Shown here: positions 37,080 through 46,962 of the stretch, one piece after another | How the letters are laid out: each line of letters begins with the position of its first letter | How positions within the stretch are numbered: position 1 is the first letter of the stretch | Origin: Thamnidium elegans | Lineage: Eukaryota; Mucoromycota; Mucoromycetes; Mucorales; Mucoraceae | Direction of reading: 5' to 3' | NCBI GenBank assembly: GCA_025201345.1 | Contig: JAIXMG010000009.1 | Coordinates: forward strand, 124,001 to 188,000 | DNA: 64,000 nucleotides | Translations under genes and position numbers: made by a program | The notes under the pieces: generated by a model | The model's input: the letters and a program-made list of their open reading frames with translations, nothing else | Databases searched by the model: none | What the model was told of the DNA's origin: nothing

Positions 37080-38059
37080 ATGACAACAATTGTGAATTAT
37101 ACGCAACAAAAGAAGGACGAAGATGATGACATGTCTTTAGCTGATATCATGTCTTTAAGGATATCATCACCATCACCAATGGAAGAAAAGGTAATTTTTT
37201 TTTTTTTTTGGGCTTTTTTTGTTTGTACATGTGTATTTACTCCTTGATTTAATAATAGAATGATTGGGCTGTACAGAATGAATTATATTATAAGCAAATT
37301 CAATCAAGTTATTACCAATTACAATACTTGCAACAGCAGCAAATGTTAATGATGATGAATAGTAGTCAAAGTAGAAGGTCATCTACTGTATCATCTTCTA
37401 GTAGTAGTACTACCACGAGTCATTACCGATATAAAAAATCAAGACAACCACCGCCACTATCACCATCATCACCGTCATCAAAGCAACAACAACAACAACA
37501 ACAACAACAACATTATCCATTATCACCTTCAAGTTCAAATAGCAGTAGTAATCGAACATCTATGGTTGAAACACCAAAAAGAAGACAATCATTAGGTAAA
37601 AGGATTAAGAAAGTGTTTGGTATGACCGTTGAGTTACCGATTGATACAGCTTCAACTAAAATGTCCAGCCCAAAGAGTCCGGATATTTTATCAATGCCTA
37701 ATTCACCAAATTCAAGTATATCTTCTATTAAACCTCGTCATCGTCGCCGTTATAATGATATAAACCAGTTACCGTCGCCTGCTTCCTCTACTGTATCAAC
37801 AACTTCATTTAATACCAATAATACTAATAATACCAACAATACAAACAAGAAAAAAAAGTCCATCTCTTTTAATTCTGTCATAAAATTACACGAAACATTT
37901 TCTGCTTCAGACTACGATAGAAGATGTGATACAAGCGCTACCTGTCAAAAATTAACGCCAGTTCTTGCTCTAAAGATTAAAGAAGAATTAAATAACTATA
38001 AATTGAACGAAATGTTTGTTCACCTTGATAGTAGACAAAATACTCACTTTTTCATGTAA
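37080..38059 (+). CDS. Bni4/Afr1-like protein phosphatase 1 docking protein
   Basis: Exons are 37080-37190 and 37259-38059, giving 303 residues. The first 230 residues are low complexity: Ser-, Gln- and Asn-rich with poly-Gln (about 110-120) and SPSSP motifs. The only well-ordered part is the C-terminus (about 237-303): an RVxF-type PP1 docking site KSISF (237-241), then SDYDRRCDTSATCQKLTP, LALKIKEELNNYKLNEM, and a terminal VHLDSRQNTHFF. This pattern (YDRR-x-D-x-x-x-TCxxLTP, IKEELN-x-(F/Y)K, THFF near the end) is the conserved C-terminal block I associate with fungal Bni4/Afr1 proteins, which recruit PP1 (Glc7) to septins and growth sites. A basic segment RRQSLGKRIKKVFG sits mid-protein. Family assignment is from memory of the motif and should be treated as probable. 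Confidence 0.65.
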
Positions 38060-38251
38060 TATTCCCCCCCCCCTCTTCCCACCTTTTTTTTATGTCAAAT
38101 TTGGCGGGCTTTTTTTTTTCTTATAATTAAAAAAAAACACTGTCATATCAACCAATCATTGTATCCGTGGCTAGATATTTTTTTTTTTTTTTTTTCACTT
38201 GTTTTTTTATATCTTTTTTCCTTTTTGTTCGAAAAAAAAAAAAAAAAAAAA

Positions 38252-40126
38252 ATGTTTAAATTTGTAAGTTCCTTCCTTGGAAGTGTATTGGGAAAGAAAC
38301 GTTCTTTAGATAGTGATGAAGAACAAGATGTTATTTCAAAGAAACAAAAGTTAAATGAAAATATTGTTCATCGTGTCAGAGTGTCACATTTACCTGAAAG
38401 AGATATTTCCTTGGTCAAGAAATACTTTAAAAGCCTTGGTTACAACCGTTTTAACAAGGGTCCTACTTGGTCATATGCTTTAATTACTGTCGATGTAAAG
38501 TATAATTGATTTACTGTTATTATATATATATATATATATATATGTATACCTAACTATTTTTTTTTTAGAGCGAAGCTCAAGCAGCAGATGCAGTAAGAAT
38601 GATCAACCAATTAACCTATAAGGGTCAAAAGTTAGAAGCAGAATATACTCCTCAAACTGAAACTGATGTACGTGAAAACTCTGCTCGTAAAGGAAAGAAG
38701 AAGGGAAAGATCATGATTGCTGAAGAAGACGATCATCGTACACCCGATGAAAAATTGGCTGATCAAGTAACACCTTTATGGAAGGTTGATTATGAAACAC
38801 AATTGGTTAAAAAGAACCGTAACAGCATTAAACAATTGATTAGTCTTAAACGTAAAATTGCTGAATTAAAAAACGTACGCGATGAAAGTCAAATTGCTTG
38901 GGCTTATGAAAGAGGTGCTTTGCCTTGTGAGGTATTAGACCCTATTGGTTCTCCTGTCACCGAAGGATACCGTACCAAGTGTGAATTCACTATTGGTTAT
39001 AACCTTGATCGTGAACCTACTGTTGGTTTCTTGTTGGGTCTTTATCGTGACGGTGTAACATCTGTTTTAGAACCTAGTGCTTGTCTGAATGTTCCCGACG
39101 TTGCCAAGAAGATTGCTGCTGTTATGAACGAGTATATCAAGAAATCTGATCTCCCTGCTTACGATCGTGTCGAAAAGACCGGTGTTTGGCGTACACTTAT
39201 GACAAAGACTCAAAGTACTGGAGATGTCTTGATCCTTATTCAAATTCGTGCTGCTGATTTAACTGCTGAACGTTTGCAGCAAGAAAAGGATAATTTAGTC
39301 AAGTTTTGGAATGAGGAAAGCGATGTTAATGTCACCACTTTGGTTTTCCAAGTTTGGGATGGTTCTTCTAACGGTATGACAGATAAGGCTCCTATTGAGG
39401 TTTTATCTGGTAATGGTTATATTCATGAAAACTTGCTTGGTAACCGTTTCCGTCTCTCTGCTAGTGCTTTCTTCCAAGTCAATACACCTGCTACTGAAAT
39501 CTTATACGCAAAGTGTGCTGAATGGTGTGCTATTGATCCTACCAAAAAGACTACTTTATTGGATCTCTGTTGTGGCACTGGTACCATTGGTATCACCATG
39601 GCTAAGTCTGTTGAACATGTTATTGGTATTGAAATGGTACCTGAAGCTATTGTTGATGCCAAGGTCAACGCTGAATTAAACGGTACGTAATAATATATAT
39701 TTTTTTTATGCGTGTATGTACTAAACTTATTTTACAGATATTAAAAATGTTACGTATTACGCTAGTAAAGTTGAGGACAAGATTAATGTTGTGACAGATG
39801 CTGTAAATGAAGAAGTTATTGCAGTTTTAGATCCTCCTAGAAATGGTGTTCATGCCTCCGTTATTAGAGCCATTAGAGACGCAAAACATATTTCTCGTGT
39901 GATTTATATCTCTTGTGATAGTAAACAAGCTATTGATAACTTTATCGCATTATGCAGACCTACCTCCAACAGATTTAGGGGTATGCCTTTTAAGCCTGTT
40001 CGTGCCGTCACTGTAGATTTGTTCCCTCATACTGAACATTGTGAACTTATGGTAGAATTTGTTCGTGTTGAAGAAGAAGAAGAGGAGGAGGAGGAAGAAG
40101 AAAAGATGGAGGAAGAGAAAGCATAA
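38252..40126 (+). CDS. TRM2: tRNA (uracil-5)-methyltransferase with N-terminal RRM (TRMT2A/Trm2 family)
   Basis: Exons are 38252-38494, 38569-39682 and 39738-40126, giving 581 residues. The enzyme makes m5U54 in the T-loop of tRNA. Residues about 40-110 resemble an RRM (HRVRVSHLPERDISLVKKYFKSLG ... ADAVRMINQLTYKGQKL), as in animal TRMT2A and unlike yeast Trm2. The TrmA-type catalytic part has GYRTKCEFTIGYN, FQVNTPATEILY, SAM motif I LLDLCCGTGTIGIT, DPPRNGVH and the nucleophile segment YISCDS, then HTEHCE near the end. The C-terminus is a Glu run (EEEEEEEEEEEEK) of uncertain role. All expected motifs are intact. The intron in the SAM domain separates ELN from DIKNV. Confidence 0.93.
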
Positions 40127-40414
40127 AAGTCTCATACCATTATTAAAAACACACACGCACATATCATTGTAAAAACAATAAAAATCAAATTATATATATT
40201 CGTGCACTACGATTAATTGTTATATTATATCTTCAGAGAGTAAGCATACTCATTGATACATGTTTCTTTCTGTTTACAGGTTTCTTTGTTTAAAAATCTA
40301 ATTAAAAAAAAAGTCTCTTTCAAAAACTCCAGTCACGTTTCCTCTCTTTTTACACTCGCCCAGAAGTAACAAAAAAAAATAATTCCTTTTTTTTCCCTTT
40401 TTACAAAGTAACAA

Positions 40415-42608
40415 ATGGATAATAATAACAATAACTGGCGAGGCAGAGGACGTGGACGTGGAGGAAACCGTGGTGGCGGAGGAGGAGGAGGAGGAGGAGG
40501 AGGAGGAAATCGTAACTACGATAATGATTATAATAACAGTAGTTATGACCGCACCAATAACTACAGTGACGCCGGTAGTAATATTTCGATTACGTCTCGA
40601 CTTGGCCCCACACATAACGAACGTACTGTACACGGCAGCAACTATAATGATAATAGAAATAATCGTAGTAACGATGACCAAGAGAGAGGTGGCAAAGCAT
40701 TTTCTTCTAACAATTATCGCGGTAGAGGGGGTAGAGGAAGAGGAAGAGGAAACGGCAATGCTCGATTTGCTCGTGAGTTTATTGAAGAAGATATAGATAT
40801 GAAGCCGTAAATATAAACTTTTCAATCTACCAAGGAAGAATAAAAAAAAGCTAATGTTTTATTTTTCTTTCCTTTTAGTGAAACTGCCAGTAATATAGTC
40901 ACTGTAAGTTTTATTTTTATTTTTCTAAAAAAATACAATTACTAAGTTCATCATAGATTGCAGGGTATCCTCCTGGATCAGAAGAAAAAGTTCTTAGTTT
41001 TCTTGCACGAAAGTCGAAGTCAGCATGGGAACCACTTAATGTAAAATAGTTTATGTTTTATTATTGTTTTTTTTTTTTTTTTTTTCTAATGTGGGCTTAT
41101 TGTAGGTTAATTACGAGACAAAGTCAATGCATATTACTGTTATTGATGAACAAACAGCAGACGGACTTTGTAGAATGAATAACTTTAGCTTTGGAAATGC
41201 CGTGGTAAAGTGATTTTTTTTTTAAAAAAGTAATTTTTTTCCTAACTAATTTTTTCAATTTAGCTTTCTATAAAAAAAGGAGGAGATAGTGGAAATAATA
41301 CCAATCGTAGAGAAAGAAATAATAGCAACAATAATACTAGCAGCGCCAAAAATAATAACAACAGCAATAATAGCAACAATAGAGGAGGTGGATCATCTTA
41401 TCTGGTAGAGTTCTTAACTGAGCGTTTTAATGTGGAAGCAGGATTTTTAGATATGGACGATTTACCACCTAGTGCACATAACATTGGGCTTGTTATATCA
41501 CGTTTATTAACTGAAGCAAAGAATCTATTTGGCGATTCCGTAAGTTTTATTTTTATTTTGTGTAGAATTTTATCTAATAAGGGGGATCTTCTTCTTCAAA
41601 AAAAATAAATAGATAAAAACCATTTCATTCGCTAGACTTAAATTATGGTCAGTCGCGCCATTATCCAAAGTACCAGAATTATTTCCCAACCTTTTAAACC
41701 TTTCCATTGCAGAAAACGATATTGCCGAATTCCGTAGTTTAGATAAACTTGCTAATAAACTCAACAACTTGCAAGAACTGTTATTGACCGGAAACGCCAT
41801 TCAAACCAACAATAATGTGGAAACGTACCAAAGAGAAGTTTTAAAACGATTCCCTACAATTAAATACTTGGATGGACAACCTGTTAATGGAACTGGTGGG
41901 GTTGCGGTCAACGAGTTTCCAGTACCAATTAGACACAATTTCTTCGACCAAGATAGTTCAAGTATGGCTGTTATGGATCTGCTGTCGAAATTCTTTCCGC
42001 TGTTTGATACTAATCGGGCTGGATTAGTAGATTTGTATGATTCGCAAGCTATTTTTTCGGTCGTATTTAGTAATGGAACGTATCAACAACAAAATGTGTG
42101 GGGCAGCAATCAAGGTAATATATATATATATATATATATACATGCTAAAAAAAAAAGATACATGTAAAATTGATATATCATGTATTTAGTCTCTCCAGCT
42201 CAAAGAATGGTGTTTGGCAATGAAAATATTGTAAAACGTCTTTTATCATTACCTGCTACTGTTCATGACTTATCAAGAGCTGATAACTTTGTTACAGATG
42301 CATGGCAAACTACGGGATCACAAGCTTATCCTGTCGTATTATTCCTTAATGTACATGGTGAATTTGTAGAAACTCTGGCTGGTACTCCTTTATCATTCGA
42401 TCGTACCTTCTTAGTTGCTCCTTCTGCACCAGGTTCTAGGTAAGGGATTTCTTTCTTTTTTACGTAATATTTCTTTTTTAACTGACTTTTTTTTTTCTTC
42501 TTACTAAATAGAGCACAATCATCTGGATGGAGCTATGTTATACTATCAGATTCATTTATTGTACGTAATTACTCTTGTAAAGCTGGTTCACTAATCACTG
42601 CTGCCTAA
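40415..42608 (+). CDS. MEX67: mRNA export receptor Mex67/NXF1, apparently without the UBA domain
   Basis: Exons are 40415-40806, 40879-40903, 40957-41040, 41106-41204, 41264-41539, 41613-42114, 42190-42439 and 42512-42608, giving 574 residues. Mex67 with Mtr2 carries mRNPs through nuclear pores. The N-terminal 120 residues are RGG/Gly/Asn-rich (RGRGRGRGG and RGRGGRGRGRG). A Tap-type RNA-binding domain follows (IAGYPPGSEEKVLSFLARKS ... KSMHITVIDEQTADGL), interrupted by an Asn-rich insert. Then come leucine-rich repeats (PELFPNLLNLSIAENDIAEF, LNNLQELLLTGN, FPTIKYLDGQPV) and the NTF2-like domain (DLLSKFFPLFDTNRAGLVDLYD ... FNGTY-like, LVAPSAPGS, ILSDSFIVRNYS). Translation stops 13 residues after RNYSCK, where the C-terminal UBA/TAP-C domain would be expected. 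Confidence 0.9.
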
Positions 42609-42975
42609 GTTTTTTTTTCTCTCTTTTTTTTTCTTTTTTTTTTCGCTAATAAAGAAATACGACTACTCTTTTTATCCTCTATTACACATATAAAAAAATT
42701 AACTATTGCATCTTGGATTGCCTATGTATTTTTTTTTTAAAAAAAAAGAAAAAGATCTGATATACTTTTGAATCAGATAAACCTTCAACCGCTAGCAGTT
42801 GCTGAGTAAAATGTTTCCTTCTTTTTAAGGTTAAAATAAGGAACATCAATAGCCGAATGTAATGCAATTCCTTTTTCAAAATTCAATAACCCTGTGACTG
42901 TACATAGAAAAAAACATTGCTGCAGAAAAAAAAAATAGAGTGGGAAAATTCATTTTCTTTTTTATTTTAGTTTAA
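42609..42975. other. Spacer between MEX67 and the PHD gene
   Basis: 367 bp, T-rich at the start, with a T/A palindrome at about 42729-42748. I searched it for a missing UBA exon of MEX67 and saw none in any frame. Confidence 0.45.
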
Positions 42976-44227
42976 ATGGAAGGATTACAAATAAATGCAA
43001 TACCAAGCTTTTTATTAGCACGCATCTTGATGCAATTACATGCTATACCACCAGGAGATAATCCAGATCTTATTAATATTCTTACAGCTGGATTAAGACA
43101 GTACGGTTCAACAAGTGACGTTAACGCGTTTCTAGACTACTGTTGTACTTTAACTCAAAAAGACGTACCTTGGATTTGGACCTACTATGAAATAAATAAT
43201 GATATGGATTGGGACTTAGCGAACCATAAAAAACCACAAGAAATAGTTGGTATGCGATTTTTGCTCGCTTCAGAAACAGTAAAAAAAAAAAAAAAAAACC
43301 TTTTTTTTTTTCTGCATAAAAAATTAAAAAAAAAAGTTATAGGCTAGACGAAATGTACAGTTAATACGATATGGTAGAAATAAAGTACTTGACCCAAAAT
43401 GTTATCATATATATCAGGATAGAATTTTACCCATAGATCAATTACTCTATGATACATTGGATTATTTTAAACAGGAAAAGTCAAGTGTAGATTCGCTGGT
43501 AGAGGAATTGATAGAGTTGAGATTGGAACAGTTTGCAAGAGATAAATTTTTGTTTCAGCAAGAGTCTAATGTATTGGATAATACAACGTATCAATTGATG
43601 GGTGCTTTGATGGCAAGGTATGATAGTACAGCTAGTAATGGTAGTTTGTCCGATAGTTGGTGTCTTTATTTGCGAGATTATGTTGAAAGTGATGGAAACT
43701 TATGGCGAATTATTGTAAATGATAGTGAACATACGGCATCAACTGAACAAGCACTAGCAGATATTCGTGGTATATGCTATGAATCAATACTCCCATCTGA
43801 ATTTTCAAAAGAGTATAGACCAATTTATTTATTTTATATCAATCAAGATAAACTATTAAGTTCTCCAGATGAAGAACATATTACACTAGATGATTATACA
43901 TTTGATGATGAGGATGGATATTTAGATAATACACAACCAACAAATGTAGAAGAAGATGAGAGTTGTATGCATTGTGGTATAAAAGACATTGTAAATGATA
44001 TAAATGATATATTTTTTTGCGAACACTGTAATAAAGGTGTTCATCAGTTATGTGAAAAGCCAGTCATTCAACCCTTTGAAAAGAACGTTGATCCTTGGTT
44101 TTGTAGAACGTGTTGTGCTTTGAAAAATATTCCTATACCTGTCGCATCTCAATCATTGTTATCGTTATTACAACCGTCTCCTCCCATAAAAAGAAAAAGA
44201 GAAGAAGATGATAAAATAGAAGAATAA
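42976..44227 (+). CDS. PHD-finger protein of unknown family
   Basis: Exons are 42976-43278 and 43343-44227, giving 395 residues. The C-terminal region (about 335-385) is a C4HC3 PHD finger: CMHCG, FFCEHCNKGVHQLC, WFCRTCC. PHD fingers usually read histone H3 tails. The rest is helical and acidic, with no family I recognise: MEGLQINAIPSFLLARILMQ at the start, then WIWTYYEINNDMDWDLANHK, and an Asp/Glu-rich stretch (SPDEEHITLDDYTFDDEDG) just before the finger. A nuclear localisation-like KRKREEDDK ends the protein. A histone-reading subunit of a chromatin complex is an inference. The 64-nt intron is framed by a donor in an A-run and the acceptor TTATAG. The 3' end lies 35 bp from the stop of the convergent P450 gene. 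Confidence 0.82.
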
Positions 44228-44262
44228 AAAATAATCATATAAACCCCCCCCCCCTTTCTTTT

Positions 44263-45854
44263 TTATTGTCTTTTTTCAACAGTAATTTTCATACCGTCTT
44301 TCATTGATAAAGTAATCAAGTTTAGTATAATAACTTGATGACCTTCAACACGTTTAAATTTGTATCTTTTCAACATAAATGAAATAGCTATAATGGCTTC
44401 TAATGTGGCCAAGTTTTGTCCTAAACAAACTCGAGGTCCTGCATTAAATGCGGTCCATTGATAAGGTGAAACTCGAATCAAAGATCCCTCATCTGATATC
44501 CATCTTTGAGGCTTAAACTCTTTTGCATCGGCACCCCAAATACCTGTAATTCTACCTTGAACAAATGGTTGCCATGATATTTGGTCTCCTTTTCTAATTT
44601 GAGTTCCGTCAGGCCAAACATCATCATTCAATGCTTCTTTTTGTTCACCAGGTACAGAAGGATAAAGGCGAAGTACTTCATAGAACCTAAAAAAAAAAGT
44701 TATTACAGTATCAGTATAATTGCTAGCTAAATAGATTATATAAAACTTTACACAGCGTGGGTATAAGTCATTTTTTGAACAGTTTCATATAATCGAACAG
44801 GGTCAGATTCAATATCATCTGTAATATAGTGTTGTACTTCTTGTAATACTTTTTCCTCAATTTCAGGATGCATTAATAAATTGTAAAAGGTCCATGATAA
44901 TGCTAAAGCAGTTGTATCTCTTCCAGCAATAATAAAATTCAATACGGTATCTCTTAAATCGGTATCACTAAGGTAATTACCGTCCACGTTCTTACAAGTC
45001 ATAAAACGATGTAAAAGGTCACTATCACTATCTTCATCGTGGTGTAACAAGTCCTTTTTTCTACGTTCTTGAATGATACCGTAAGCAAATGAATTGACCG
45101 TACTCACATGTTGTTGAATGGATTTTCTTTCAGCCCAGTAATGTGTGTAATGTTTAATTCTTTCAATAGTATCAGTAAACGGAATTAAAAACCTTCTAAA
45201 TGCGTGCATTTGAAGTGCGTCAAAGGAGTCTGCAAATTCGGCTCTGCTAATTAAGGAATTTAATTGAACACTAAAGCCAATTCTATCATATGTAAAAAAA
45301 AAATTAGTTGTGCAACATTTCATCTTTTATAGGTACGCATTTACTTACTGTGCAAATGAATCCATAGTAAATCGAAGCATGATATCATGAAAATCAATCA
45401 CTTGGTTTTCTTCTGCTGCTTTATCAAATACATGCATTGCAGCAATATTAATTTGATCTAAAAAGACTCTAAATAAGGTTTTTAAGTAAGGCTTAAATGT
45501 ATGTCCTTTTTTGTCACGTTTTACCTCGTGAATTTATCTCGAAAGTTCTTCACATGGAAAATTCGGCTGGCTACTTTACGTTGTACACGCCAAACTTCTC
45601 CATCTGTGCCAAATATACCATTCCCAACTAAATCGTACATCAATTTGTTAAAGTAAGGTCCCTTTTCATAGTTTTCAAAGTTGGCTAGTAATTATCAGTG
45701 TTAGCTAAAATGAGTATTGTTTATAAGTATATTTGCATTTTTACTTTTTAAAATGTGTTCAACGTTTTTAGGGTCAACTGTGTTTGTTAAACTTGGTATT
45801 AGGGGTTGCGTGAATCGACTAATTTGCAATTATTTAATATGTATTGTCATACGT

Positions 45855-45885
<31 letters not shown>

Positions 45886-46134
45886 GGGAGGAGGGAGTAC
45901 TTACAATGTAAATGTATCAAGTTCCTCGTATATATCGCAAACGTATTCGTAGTAACGGTCAATATTAATGACAGTTTCAACCAAGTTACCTAGAAGGGGT
46001 AATCCTTTTTTATACGGAATTGATTTACGAGGTGGATCAAGGAAGCCACTATCAGGGTACTTGTAAAATAAAAATGCAGAAAAGCAGACTACTACTGCAG
46101 CAGCTATACTTATAAATCCAGCATCAATAGACAT
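44263..46134 (-). CDS. Cytochrome P450 monooxygenase (microsomal)
   Basis: Exons on the minus strand are 46134-45905, 45818-45745, 45684-45525, 45468-45349, 45282-44752 and 44686-44263, giving 512 residues. An N-terminal membrane anchor (FISIAAAVVVCFSAFLFY) precedes PYKKGLPLLGNL. Diagnostic P450 motifs are the I-helix FIIAGRDTTALALSW, ExxR (YEVLRLYPSVP), the PERF-like FKPQRW, and the heme loop FNAGPRVCLG with the axial Cys. A short second exon, easy to miss, encodes PSLTNTVDPKNVEHILK and restores the family segment leading into TNFENYEKGPYF. The overall pattern resembles fatty-acid omega-hydroxylase-like CYPs (CYP4/86/704 clan) of zygomycetes. The substrate is unknown. An in-frame upstream ATG at 46164 would add ten residues (MLFLFLLNYI). 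Confidence 0.9.
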
Positions 46135-46370
46135 TATATAGTTTAAAAGAAAAAGAAACAGCATGATTTAAAAAAAAATTGAGTTTTTATATCCAAAAAT
46201 TGCGTTACCGTTTAATTCCCAGGGTAACACAGCCATTTTCTTTTTGTACAAAAGCTCTTGGTTACAGGATTTTAGTCTAAATTGGTACGCTTGAAGTAAA
46301 GTTTTGGTACAAAATACATTTTTATTTTGGATGAAATACGTAAATAAAAGATAAATTATAGTGGTAACAT
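46135..46370. other. Spacer between P450 and truncated transposase
   Basis: About 236 bp. It has a short repeat of GGTAACAC/GTTACC-type words (GCGTTACCG, GGGTAACACAG, TTGGTTACAGG) but no clear terminal inverted repeat of the transposase. Confidence 0.35.
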
Positions 46371-46904
46371 TTACCTTAAGTCTAGTTCCTTGTTAATACG
46401 CCTATCCCAGAAGGCCTCAGCATGTCTAACCCAACCTTGGCAGTCTTTCACAGTAACAGATCCACAAGCTGCAGGAAGACGAGATGTCAAAGTATCTGCT
46501 TTATCAAGTGGGTTTCTCTTGATATTGCTCTTTATTTTTGACCAGCATTCTTCAATCGGGTTTAAAAAAGGAGAGTAAGGAGGCATGAACAAAGGTTTAT
46601 ACTCTCTCCTGTTGGTAGAGTCAACAACAAATGTAGAGTGGTAAATTCTGCAATTATCCAGCACGATAAAGAACCCTTTTTTGTTGTGCCTATCAAGAGT
46701 ATCCATTACTACTTCCATGAAATTCACAATATGATAAGCTGTGGTGCCCTTTTTTAATGATTGTTTCTTTTCAGGGTTTTTTGCTTTTCTTTTTTTTTTT
46801 TTAGTGACAGAGTTAGAATACTCTTGTTCTAGCTTTTGTGCATCTGCTTTCGTTAAAGGACCTAAAACATTACAAAAATGGGTGAGTTTAAAACTAAAAT
46901 GCAT
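46371..46904 (-). mobile_element. Truncated DDE-3 transposase (IS630/Tc1-mariner-like)
   Basis: The open part encodes about 165-175 residues on the minus strand. It has the second and third catalytic motifs: FFIVLDNCRIYHS (D) and LFMPPYSPFLNPIEECWSKIK (E), plus a basic linker (KKKKRKAKNPEKK). The N-terminal DNA-binding domain and the first catalytic Asp are absent. Sequence upstream is the start of a C2H2 gene on the other strand. A TTTTAG acceptor just before GPLTKADAQ suggests this is a 3' exon of a once larger gene. Elements of this type are abundant in Mucorales. It is almost certainly not active on its own. Confidence 0.8.
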
Positions 46905-46962
46905 ATATTTATTTTACAAAATAAATTATAAAACAGTTTTTCGATTTTATCTAATTTTATTA

